From assembly GCA_001455915.2 (NCBI GenBank), contig LNDK02000077.1:1427101-1491100 (forward strand): 64,000 bases of DNA, read 5' to 3'. The notes beneath the pieces are model-generated. The model saw only the letters and a list, made by a program, of their open reading frames with translations. It had not been told where the DNA came from and ran no database searches. This stretch comes from Samsoniella hepiali. Lineage: Eukaryota; Ascomycota; Sordariomycetes; Hypocreales; Cordycipitaceae. Position 1 is the first letter of the stretch; every line of letters begins with the position of its first letter. Positions 1 through 10,041 of this stretch are shown here, piece by piece. A program made the translations under genes and the position numbers.

Positions 1-1868
1 CGGCCAGCTGACGCCCTGCGGCAGCGGCAGCTCCACCATGGCCCGGTCCACGAGGCCCATCAGGTACTGGCCGTAAAAGAGGCGTCCGTCTTCGACGGCG
101 GCTGCCTCGTCGGGCGCGGGGCTCGCGCCGGGAAGCGACGCAAATTCGGCGGCCAGCACGGGCGGCAGCGACAGCAAGCCGTACAAGATGGCGGCCGTCT
201 TGTACAGGTCGCCGGCCAGCGGCATGCAAGGCTCTTCGGGCTTTGCGTACGGCTCTGTCCACTCTTCTGGGACAAAGGTCTGCAGGAGCCGGGAGAGTTC
301 GCGCGCAATCGGGACAAAGGCATCTGTGACGGTCGGTTCCGCCCGGCTCATGGTTCGCAAACGTGTAATACGAATAATGGTCTGCAGCACCGACGTCGGG
401 CACGGCGCAGGGTGGAAGCCGGTGTGCGAGTACGCGGCGGCGACGTCCTCGGTTGACCAGTTGGCCAGGCCGTTGATTTGATTGCCAGCGGGGCTTGCCG
501 TGTTGGCTAGCGTGGAGTAGCTAGACGGTTTTCGTTAGCGTACAGGTGCACCAGGACATCGTCTGAATTGTCGTTGGTAATTTACATCAAGACGTAATGG
601 AGGGCCATGGGCGGTACCCTCTGGTCACGTTCCTGAGCGGCTTTGACATTGAGAACCTTTTGGACGCCGCCATGAAGCTTGACCAAGGCCGCAAAGCCCT
701 CTACGTGGGATCTCCATGCAGGATCCATAATCGAAAGCTGTAGTGAGACATTAGCACAACTATTGCATCCTACCTTACCCAATTCGAGGCACTTACATCG
801 ATGCTGAGCAGGTCGACCAGCCGACGAAGCAGGGTCTCAACAGCAGCGCCACCCGCTATTCGCAAGTTCAAATCCTTAATCACGGTATCTATATGTCGAT
901 AGAGCAAGGACCAGAGGTGATTGATGCCGGGGAGGTTGCCCTGTCGAGGCAAGACGCCGGCCTGGGCCGAGGCGTTGACGATACGGTCGGTGATGACCAG
1001 GGCGATGAAGCTCTCGCGAGACGTAATCTTTTCAATGCGCAGGTCTTCTTTGAAACTCGTCACATAAATACCGTCGCCCGGATTGTGAAAAGATTCCTCC
1101 TTTAACATGACGGATCCGACTAACCGGTCCACCCCAAAACAGGCATGCCGTTAGCAAACAGGAAAAAGAACCAATATTTCCCCATCGGGGGCGGAGCAGG
1201 AGCGGCGTGGGCTAGTTAAACGAACAGTATCTGATTGCATCCATAATGTCCCAGTCCGGGTGATTGGCTCGCGGCGCAAGGACCACCGCCCTGGAGGATG
1301 AGGGCGGCGAAGGCGGCGTGGGCTCGGCTGATGAGGCGGCATACCCGCTGCACTGCCGGCCCGTGAGGACGCATCGCTGGCAGTGCGGCTTCCCTTCGTC
1401 ACATTTGATCCGTCGAATCCTATGCGTCGAATAGACGGACAGAAAACAGGGTCAGTACGATAGTTCACAGTTGACAGTTTGCGCCGCCCCCACGCCAACG
1501 CCCACTTCTGCCCCAGAGATGGGCATCCGAGCACCCATCACAGAAAGACGCAAAGCTAATCATATAGCTCTTTTCTCGCTCCCTCCTCCCCTTTCTCTTG
1601 CAGGTAGCGGCAAGTATATGCAACGCAACGCAACGCAAAGCCACTTCTTTCTTTGGGTTGCCGTCGACCTTCCTCGTGGGCTAGTGCAGGGTCTGATCAG
1701 GTTTTGGGGGTGGGTGGTTTAAACGAACCGACAAGTAGCGCAGCCAGTCTTGCTCTTGGTGGCCCACCGTTTCTGCCGGGGCGCGGTCGACTTGAGCGGC
1801 ACATCGTGGTCCTTGGCCCGTGCCAATGATTCCTCCTTCAAGTTGCGGACGACAGTCTTGAGATCCAT
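1..1868 (-). CDS. Zn2Cys6 transcription factor, N-terminal 443 residues (runs off window)
   Basis: Nuclear binuclear-zinc-cluster regulator; targets unknown. Proposed exons are 1868-1729, 1419-1226, 1119-797, 737-586 and 520-1, all in phase, giving 443 visible residues. The zinc cluster is perfect: C43-x2-C46-x6-C53-x6-C60-x2-C63-x6-C70, preceded by a basic KRWATKSKTGC segment. Intron 1 splits the cluster after the second cysteine (TGT CG|G). Residues further on, around the HVEGFAALVKLHGG segment coded near 710, resemble the fungal_trans_2 middle homology region of this family. Introns 1 and 2 both start with the unusual donor GTTCGT; introns 3 and 4 have normal donors (GTAAGT, GTAAAT). The 3' end lies left of base 1. 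The family is certain from the zinc cluster. The splice model is strong for exons 1-5 but has no transcript support. Confidence 0.85.
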
Positions 1869-2347
1869 GGGCTAGGGTGGTTTTTTTTTTATTGCTTTTT
1901 GATGATGTGGGAGGAAGAGGAGGGCGGCGGCGGGTGATGGCGGGCTGGATGACGAACAAGAAAAGGACACCACGACTTTTATTTAATGGCGTTGAAACAG
2001 CGGCTTGGGAAACATGAGGTGGAAAGCGGACAGAGCCCTGGCTTCCCCTCAGCAGGGCGTGGGTCTGGCACGCTTCTCCGCTGGTGGCTTTGGTACCATC
2101 TAGGTAAGGCCCGACCAGGCGGAGAATTGCCTTGGCTGTGGAATGTTTAATATCCAGCTAGAAATTGCTGACAAGGTGGCAAATGCAACAGTAATTCTTT
2201 TCTTCTCCGAAGCGGCCATAATTTAGATACGCTACTAATGTTAGCCTGATGATACGCCTGTAGCCACTCATCAGTGTAAGTACGACCCCCTCCTCCACCA
2301 ACTGACCAACTAGGCAATGAATGAGTCGCCGAGCCTGCGGCCGCATC
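1869..2347. other. Intergenic region upstream of the Zn2Cys6 gene
   Basis: This spacer holds the promoter and 5' leader of the leftward regulator and the 3' flank of the leftward phosphatase gene. A T-run lies just upstream of the regulator start. I see no gene in it; short open frames here overlap no recognisable domain. Confidence 0.5.
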
Positions 2348-3906
2348 TTAGTTCTGGACAACAAACTGGTCCTTGTGGTCCTTGAACAGCGTCGAGCTAT
2401 CCAGCAGCTCACCCGTCGCCGAGCGGTAAAAGTCCACCTGCAGGTTCTGCGTGTCCTTGAAGCGAATCGTCGCGTAGCTAAAGTGGTCCGCGTACGCAAA
2501 TGCCGTATAGTCGGGCTTGCTGCCGACCGGGCTGAGGCCCTCGATGTTACCCGTGCCGCCCGAGACAATGTACATGGGCGCCTTGGGGTTCTGCAGGCCC
2601 GCGGGGTCCGCCGTGCCGTTGTACACGGGGTTGAAGCGCTGCGAGTTGTGCACGTGGCCAAAGACACCCAGGTCGACGCCGTATTTGTAAAAGAGCGGCT
2701 CAAACGCCTGTTGGCACGGCCCGCAGCCGTCACCGCCGGTCGTGTACCACGGGCGGTGGCCAGCGACAATGACCCACGGCGTCACGGTGCGGTCGACGGA
2801 CGCCAGGTCGGCCTCGAGGAACTGCAGCTGCTGCTGGGGTCCGCCAAAGGGGCCGCTGTTGAGACCGGCAGAGCCGTCGGGCCCATCGGGCGCCGAGGGG
2901 AAATCAGTCTCCGTGTTGATCATGACAATGTGCGCCATGCCGTACTCAAAGGAGAACCAGAAAGGCGGGTTGGCCAGCTGCTGGGCCTTGTTGGCGCTGA
3001 CCTTGGCCTTGTCGACCTTGGACGTCGAGGCAAACGCGCTGGGCATGTTGCCCTTGAAGCGCGTCATGAAGTCGGTAAAGTTCTTCTGGCCGCTCGGGCA
3101 GGTCCAGGTGAGGTGAGGAATTTCCTGGCACGCAGCTTCGTGGTTGCCGGGGCTGACAATGTAGGGCTTGCGTGAGGCGATGGGGGCCAGCTGGCCGTAA
3201 AACTGCTCGAGGATGGCCTGGAACGCATTCTTTCCGTCAAAGAGGTTCTTGCCGCGCAGGACCCAGTCGTCGGCGTAGGCGAGGTCACCAGGGTGGATGA
3301 TGAGTTCGTAGTCGTCGGCCGTGTCGGCAAGGCGCTTGATGGTCGTGTGGTTGAGCGAGGGGGGGATGTTGGGGATCAAATCGCGCTTCGACTGGTCGTT
3401 TTCAATCGTGTAGCCGTCCTCGCCGTAGACGCCGAGATCGATGATGGCGTTGATGGCAAAGGGGGTCTTGTCACCAGCGATGCGGGGAGACAGGAATTGC
3501 TCCACGGTGGAGTTGGTCGACTCGATCTTGTAAAAGTACTTGGTGGCAGGGGTCAAGTTGCTCAAGTAGACGGTATGGAACCATGTGCGGGCCGAGGGAT
3601 AAGTGTCGGACTTGCTCGAGCAGGACTTTTGTGTAAGAGAGCTGGCCGAGGTGCCATAGTTGATGCAGGGACTGCCCGACTGCTGGTACGTGTTCCAGCC
3701 GATAGAGATGGCTGAGATTTTATATGAGCATAAATTTCTATGGCTCAACTTTTGAGATCCGGCCACTTACTGTTTGCGCCACTAACAGCGATACGAACCT
3801 GCATGGGTGTGGACAGATCCGAGGGCTTGGCTGGCAGGCTTGCCGCAGCCTGGGCAGTGGCTGCAAGGGCCGGGAGAGCCTTGATCAAGAAAGAGAGCGA
3901 AGGCAT
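2348..3906 (-). CDS. Secreted purple acid phosphatase
   Basis: Calcineurin-like metallophosphoesterase that releases phosphate from organic esters, probably outside the cell. Exons are 3906-3771 and 3711-2348, with a 59-bp intron (donor GTAAGT, phase 1), giving 499 residues. A signal peptide of about 25 residues opens the protein (MPSLSFLIKALPALAATAQ). A fibronectin-III-like purple-phosphatase N domain follows. The metal-binding blocks are in order: DLG near 137, GDLAYADD near 187, GNHE near 234, GHRPWY near 365 and GHVH near 400. Length and block spacing fit fungal purple acid phosphatases. Several N-x-S/T sites agree with secretion. A minus-strand TATA box lies about 70 bp upstream of the ATG. 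The exact substrate (phytate or general phosphoester) cannot be told from the sequence. Confidence 0.93.
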
Positions 3907-3972
3907 GGTGAGGGCGCTTGATTCTGAGGTTACCATTCACAAAAAGTTCTTTCGCGCGACGAACCGGCACGT

Positions 3973-3979
3973 CTTTATA
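3973..3979 (-). promoter_or_regulatory. TATA box of the purple acid phosphatase gene
   Basis: TATAAAG on the minus strand, 67-73 bp upstream of the phosphatase ATG, inside an otherwise gene-free leader. Confidence 0.55.
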
Positions 3980-5572
3980 TCGGATGATTCACCATTTCGT
4001 TCTCCGGCCAGCCGCGGATGCACTAGCTCACCAGACCAAGCCGGCCGGCCATTTTCTCCAGACACGGCCTATCAACTCCAAAATAATCAGGCCCCTCCCC
4101 TCGGGCCTTCTAGCGGCGGAAGACCATACGAAGTAGTGAGGTAGGCTTTCCACGTGCAGTAGCACACCCTGCACGGCGTTTTGCTACCTTCCCCATCTAG
4201 CAAAGCAAAGCTGGGGCGGGGCCGGGTGAGAATTGTTCGCCGGACGGTCCTCGTGCGGTAGCGGCGCCGCCTCGTTGGTAGGTTGGGGAACGGATCCCCG
4301 ATTTTAAACAGTCCAGCAGCTGATGCATCTGGGTCGGCAGTCCCTGGCATGGATCGTCAGACATTGCAGCGCGCAGTTCGTAATAATGGCTTCGCGACTG
4401 GCTAGGCTGTCCGATGGTGACCGGGCACTACATCTGTTTTAGTATGGCAACTCCGCCGTGGCCCACCGCGATGCATGCGCCAGAGTATCTGTATCGTCGT
4501 TGGCGTAGCATCATCGTATGGACACTGCCTGATTAGGCGACCGACAAGAACGCTCACCAGAGCGACCGGTGTGGTGAGTGAAATAGACCGTCGTCCATCT
4601 TTGCTCGATTGGCGCAGAACACGGCGCGGCGGAAGTGTCAAGTCTATTTCCAGACAATCGACCGCATGAACGCACTGTTTTGCCTGAATGTCACCAACGC
4701 TTTGACGGATAAGGCCGGGCGTGGGTTGGTGTGCTTCTCGAGACAAAGACTAGCGAATCGCACGTGGCGAACAAGATTAATAAACCTTATTGTTGCGTCA
4801 AGGCGTGCTTGCGGGCCTGGTCAGCAAGTGGCAGTGCCACTTTGCATATCATTGGCATTCGCTGGTATAAATTTCGATCACGCCAATCGAGTACGAAGGC
4901 GGCATATAACTCGTGTCCGAGGCACACAACGCAATCGCCGCCTGTCCGGGGCACGTTGACGTTTGTGATGTAGGTGTGCTAACCTAGAGAAGGGGACGGA
5001 ATCGCTGTCAGCGCATGAATGTAATCGCCGCTAAGAATACCATGTTTGACTTGGCTGGCTATGATGATTGGATGCGTCTGATGAATGGGCACCTTCAGGC
5101 CGGCGTCTATGCAGGCTTTTCGTTCATTATGAGGCAGCATCGCAATGCAGTTGGTGAAGCGCAAACGCTCTTGTTGCAACTGGAGATCCACTGTTAACGT
5201 CTGCCCAACCTGTGTTTGCGCTGATACCTCAGGCACACAGAACTTGTCATAAATAACATCATGGCAAAATTTTGTTCTTTTGAACCGATAACCGATAACG
5301 ATTTCTTGGGTTTTGGAGACTAATTCTAAAATCGTCAGTTTTTTGCATACCGCAATTTTCTTCATCTCACCTCGTTGCCTCCACTTTATCCAAACGCTGT
5401 CTTAATCTCAACCAGCCAGGCACATCGTTATACGGGGCATAACGATACTTGGGCATGAAAAACAAAACAAAAATATGCAATAAAATCGGCAAAACTAAAA
5501 ATTTGGACAAGAACAAAATCTTTATAATCAATACACTCTTGCAGTGAAAAAACTTCTTCGCGCTCCTTCCAA
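3980..5572. other. Intergenic region, divergent promoters of phosphatase and helicase
   Basis: About 1.6 kb between two divergent genes. The right third (about 5220-5560) is clearly A/T-rich and probably forms the helicase promoter. A 128-codon minus-strand frame at 4979-5365 has no recognisable domain and was not called. No tRNA or repeat was found. Confidence 0.5.
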
Positions 5573-6494
5573 ATGCACTCAGCCTTGGTATTAAGAAGTG
5601 GGTCTGCCTTTCCATTTTTGCAACGCCTCAGATCGACCTCGTCACACACGACGAGCTACTTCTCAACTATACACCATTTCGCATCGCTCCATTCCCCTAT
5701 ATCCGACTTCGCCATGCCTGAAAGAGGAGGCAGAGACGGACGACGTCCCGACCGCCGTCGCGGCGGCGGCAACCGCGGTGGTGGTGGTGGTGCTGCTAGA
5801 GGCGCATTCCGAGGTGCCCGACGCGGCGGCCGTGGTGGCGGCGTCGGCGGTCCTGGTAATAACAGATCTAACGGCTCTGACACGCCCATGTCGATGGATT
5901 TCGACGACACGCCCTCGCACACACCGCCGCCTGCCGCTGCGACCGATGCCTCGTACAAGGCGCCGCTGACAGAGGCGATCCCGCAAGACACACCGCGCTT
6001 CGCTGACCTCGCGGGCCAGAACCTGGTGCACCCGCTAGTTCTCCAGACCATTACCGAGGACCTCAAGTTTGACCACATGATGCCCGTGCAGGCCGCGACG
6101 CTGTGGGAGCTGCTGCCGCCACGCCGCAGCGACTGCCTGGTGCAGGCCAAGACCGGTACCGGCAAGACGGTCGCCTTTTTGCTACCGGCGCTACAGACCA
6201 TGCTGAGCAAGACGCTCGGTGGTGGCAACCGCGGCAGTGATGGCACCATCTCCCTCCTCGTCATCTCCCCGACCCGCGAACTCGCCATGCAGATTGCGCA
6301 AGAAGCCAGCAGCCTGCTGCAGCGGCTGCCGCGGTACCGCGTGCGCATCGCCATTGGCGGCACCAACAAGGACCGCGAGGAGCGCCAGATCCGCGACGGC
6401 TGCGACGTGCTCATCGCCACGCCCGGCCGGCTGCTCGACCACATGTCCAACGAGGACGTCATCTACGGGCTCCGCGCCCTCGACACCCTCGTGC

Positions 6495-6528
<34 letters not shown>

Positions 6529-7495
6529 CATGCCCGCGCTGCGCGACATTGTCGGCAAGCTGCCCGACCGCAATAAGGTGCCGCGCCAGGGCATGCTCTT
6601 CTCCGCCACGATTGCGCCGCACGTCAAGCAGGTCGCGGGCCTCGTCCTCTCGCCGAGTTACCAGTTCATCTCGACCATTCCCGAGGGCGAGAGCAACACG
6701 CACGAGCGCGTGCCGCAGCACCTCATCAAGGTGCCGACATTTTCCGCCGTCTCCGCCGGCATGGTCGGCGCCGTACGCAAAGAGGCCGCTCTGGCCACCG
6801 GGCCCTTTAAAGCCATCGTCTTTGCGCCGACGGCCGCCATGGCCGGCCTCTACGGCCAGGTCCTCGCCCAGATCCCCGGCCTGCCGCCCGTGTCGACGCT
6901 GCACAGCCGCATGACGCAGAGCCGCCGCACCAAGGTGACTAACGAGTACCGCGAGGCCGCGTCCGCCATCCTCACCGCGACCGACGTCGTCGCGCGCGGC
7001 ATGGATTTCCCCGGCGTCACGACCGTCTTCCAGGTCGGCGTGCCCTCGGAGAAGCAAAGCTACATCCACCGCCTCGGCCGTACCGCGCGCGCCGACGCCG
7101 AGGGCAAGGGCATCTTCCTCATCGCCGAGGACGAGTCCTTCTTCCCCAAGTGGACGCTCAAGGACATTACCTTTGTCCCGCAAGACGCCGACGTCTCGGC
7201 CGCGCCCGAGGTCGCCGCCATCATGGCCCGCATGGACGAGGAGGAAAAGGCGCAAATCTACAAGGCCTGGCTCGGCTACTACAACAACCACATGAAGGGC
7301 CTGCGCTGGGACAAGGAGGAGCTCGTCCGCCAGGCCAACACGTACGCGCGCGACGCGCTCGGCGCGCCCGAGACGCCCGCCATCCAGAGGAGCACCGTCG
7401 GCAAGATGGGCCTGCGGGGCACGCGGGGACTGAACATTGTACCGGATCGGCCCAAGGCGCCGCGAGGCAGAGGCGGCGGCCGTGGTGGCAACTAA
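5573..7495 (+). CDS. Mss116-type DEAD-box ATP-dependent RNA helicase
   Basis: RNA-stimulated ATPase that remodels RNA, likely in mitochondria (group I/II intron splicing and translation, by analogy with yeast Mss116). It is a single exon of 640 residues. All helicase motifs are visible: AKTGTGKT (I), PTRELA (Ia), TPGRL (Ib), VLDEADRLL (II), SAT (III), ATDVVARGMDFPG (V) and HRLGRTAR (VI). Arg/Gly-rich tails flank the core. Two starts are possible. From 5573 the first 47 residues are rich in R, S, T and aromatic residues with almost no acid, like a mitochondrial presequence. From 5714 (cgccATGcc, a good Kozak context) the protein begins directly with the RGG region. I annotate the longer form. 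It is convergent with the desaturase gene. Confidence 0.9.
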
Positions 7496-7892
7496 AAAGG
7501 GGAGCGTAGATCAGATTAAAAAACAAAAGGAGCCGTGGAAGAATAGGGGGGGGTATTAACAAAAGCAATAGGGAGGGATAGACACTTGAAAAGAATGGGT
7601 ATTGATTGACAATGGAATAAGAACGGACATGCGTACAATAGATTTTCGGGTTTTGCTTTTGGTGTAAAAACAATTAGACGACGCTATCAAAGTAATATCA
7701 AGTATAATTCCATTTTTTAACAAAAACATTAGCCTTGGTGTAATAAAAGACGTGGACATAATTCCCATGGTAAACAATATTCTGATGTTTATATTCGGGT
7801 CTAGTGTAATAAAATTAGATGACGCTACAAGTAATACAAAGGACAATTCCCAACGTCTAAAACAAACATTCTACTCTTTGTCTATATTCGTT
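7496..7892. other. Shared 3' region of convergent helicase and desaturase genes
   Basis: A/T-rich spacer of about 400 bp between two convergent stop codons. It must hold both polyadenylation regions. Its right half is built of diverged direct repeats, listed separately. No coding potential is seen. Confidence 0.6.
7646..7870. repeat. Diverged direct repeats, about 80 bp each
   Basis: Segments 7646-7730 and 7795-7870 align along their whole length. Both start TCGGGT, then share GTGTAA, AATTAGAYGACGCTA, AAGTAATA, AATTCC and a final ACAAACATT-like end. A partial third copy (about 7735-7783) begins TTGGTGTAATAAAAGACG and continues into ATAATTCCCA. The spacing is about 150 bp. Identity is roughly 70-75% by eye. 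Confidence 0.7.
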
Positions 7893-10041
7893 TCAATGCA
7901 ATCCACTCTCGCCCGTCTCTGCCATGTATTTTTGGCAGCTGACGAGGATGCGGACCTGGTCGCCAATCTCGTCGAGACGGCCCAGGACCTTTTTGTTGCC
8001 GTCGGTAAAGCACATGATGGCATAGGGAATGCCCGTCTCCTCACAAAATTGCCTGACCAGGGTCTGCGCTTTACGCAGGTTGTGTCGCGGCATGCGCGGA
8101 AACAGGTGGTGGACGGCCTGGAACTGCAAGCCGCCGTGGATAAAGTCGAGCCAGGCAGGGCAGTCGACGTCCATGGTGGTGCGCAGCTGGCGCTGGGGGA
8201 AGGACTCGTCCTCGGAGAGGTGGGCGGTGGACATGCCCCAGTGGGAGAGGGTGATTTGGACGTGGAGCGGCATGGTGATGATGTGGGAGACGAGAACGTA
8301 GATGACGCGCGTGGGCCAGTCGGGCAGGGTGCGCAGCAGCAGCATGTAGCCAAAGAGGAACCAGTAGCAGGCCATAAAGGCAATCTCGGTCGGGCGGATC
8401 CACCAGGCCTTGCTGCCGCCGAGCTGCGACGACTTGCAGAGGACGTGAATCCAGGAGAGGAGGTACAAGTTGAAGCGCGCGATGCCCATGACGGGGTAGT
8501 AGGTGTACTTTTGCCAGGGGACGAGCACCTCGGCGGCCTTGTCCCAGACAAAGGTAAAGTCATAGTAGGTGGAACGGAGAGATGAGAAGAAGGACGGGCA
8601 GGTGGCGAACAAGGGGACGTTTTGAATATCGGGATCATGTTCCTAGAGGGTGTTAGGAGAGGAATGGAGGGAGACGGTTGGTGGACTTACAGGTTGGTTG
8701 GTAATGAGGTGGTGAACGTTGTGGCTGCTCTTCCACCAGCCGATGGAAAGACCACAGCAAAAGTCGGCAATGAACATGCCAATCAGAGTATCAACCTCGA
8801 AGATCTGTGTAATGGCGCGATGGCCGGCATCGTGCGCGGTAAACATAATTTGGTGCTATTCATGTGTAAGCGCAAGCGGGGACAACGGCTGTCTGAGACA
8901 GAAAACTTACCCAAAAGAATCCAAGGAATACAGCCGACACGATGTACCAGGCCTTGTAGAGGGCAAACATGGAAATGGCAAAGAGCGTAGTATAGCGGGC
9001 CATTTCCTTGGCATACTCTAGATACGGGCACTCGTAGAGTCCCTGGGCATCAACCTGCTCATGGAGCTTCATATATTTTTCGGTAATGGCCAGCTGGATG
9101 TCGTGGTCGAGCGATGGATACTCGTCCATGTCGGTCTCGCGCTGCTGCTGCATGGCCCATTGCGTGTACTGCTCGGGGGTCATGTGTTTGCGGCCGCGGG
9201 GGAGCAGACGGGCGGCCTCGAGGGCCTTTTCGTCGATGATGGCAGGCGGCGGCAGCAGCGGCATGGTAACCGCGCCGTTGGGGGAGGGGCGGCGCGAGCA
9301 TGATGTCGGCTTCAGCTGACTGCTGGTCTGCAGACAGCTGGCGGACTTTTCGGACAGGGCTGCGGCGCCTCCGACGGAATCGACAGCAACGCTCTCGACG
9401 ACACCCTGGTCCAAGATGTGCTTCTCCGCATGGGCGGGAGCTGCCTCTGCGGAAGGCGCGGACGCGATGGAGGGATCGGTGGTTGATGTGGCCCTGATTG
9501 GTGGTGTCATGTTAGACCATGGCCCCGTAGGCTTCCGGCCGATCCGAAAAGCCTTCATAGTCTGGACAGTATGGGCCGCATGATATCTAATTAGAAAAAA
9601 AAGGAGGAGTCAGCTTCGATTTTCTCTCCGACAAGCCATTGGGACTGCATGCATCTTGTCCAAGATCTGGAGGGGGAAGCGGCTGAAGATTTCCCCACCG
9701 AGATTAAGCTTAAACGGCTGGTGAGTCCATTTCCGCGCCGGCCAAAATTAGAGGCCATTCCGAACCAATAAGCTGACAGCGCGCGACAGACGACGGCAGC
9801 GAGCAAGGCACAAGGGGGAAAAAAAGGGGGCAGCTTCTGGCAACAAGAGTAGGATTATTTACAGAGTGATTTCGCTCGTCGCATCTCTGCCAATCATGTG
9901 GCGGATGGCGAGGTCGCCACCAGGGTGCACCTTTAACCACGAGTTGAGCCGCAGGACATGGTCCTGGAAGATGACGACGGCATCGCCAGCGGCCACCATG
10001 GCCTCGATGGCGGGCCGAGACAGGATGGTATCACGCCCCAT
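7893..10041 (-). CDS. Delta-8 sphingolipid desaturase (cytochrome b5 fusion)
   Basis: ER-membrane front-end desaturase that puts the delta-8 double bond into the sphingoid base of ceramides, on the way to fungal glucosylceramide. Exons are 10041-9863, 9586-8911, 8855-8691 and 8642-7893, giving 589 residues, the usual size for fungal delta-8 enzymes. Exon 1 carries the cytochrome b5 haem motif HPGGD (H39). The three histidine boxes are HDAGH (293-297), HNVHH (330-334) and QAVHH (515-519); the Q in box three is the front-end hallmark. Hydrophobic membrane segments lie between boxes two and three. Exon junctions fall at conserved places (NQP|EHDPD after box two). The 272-bp first intron is long for this window, but phase and b5 sequence continue across it. 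Other b5-fused front-end desaturases are a less likely identity. Confidence 0.9.

Noticed and set aside
4979..5365. 128-codon minus-strand frame upstream of the helicase
   Set aside because: Composition looks fairly natural, but there is no recognisable domain and it ends in an A/T-rich promoter; kept only as a remote possibility.
6191..7291. 366-codon minus-strand frame opposite the helicase
   Set aside because: Antisense shadow of the helicase exon; no domain.
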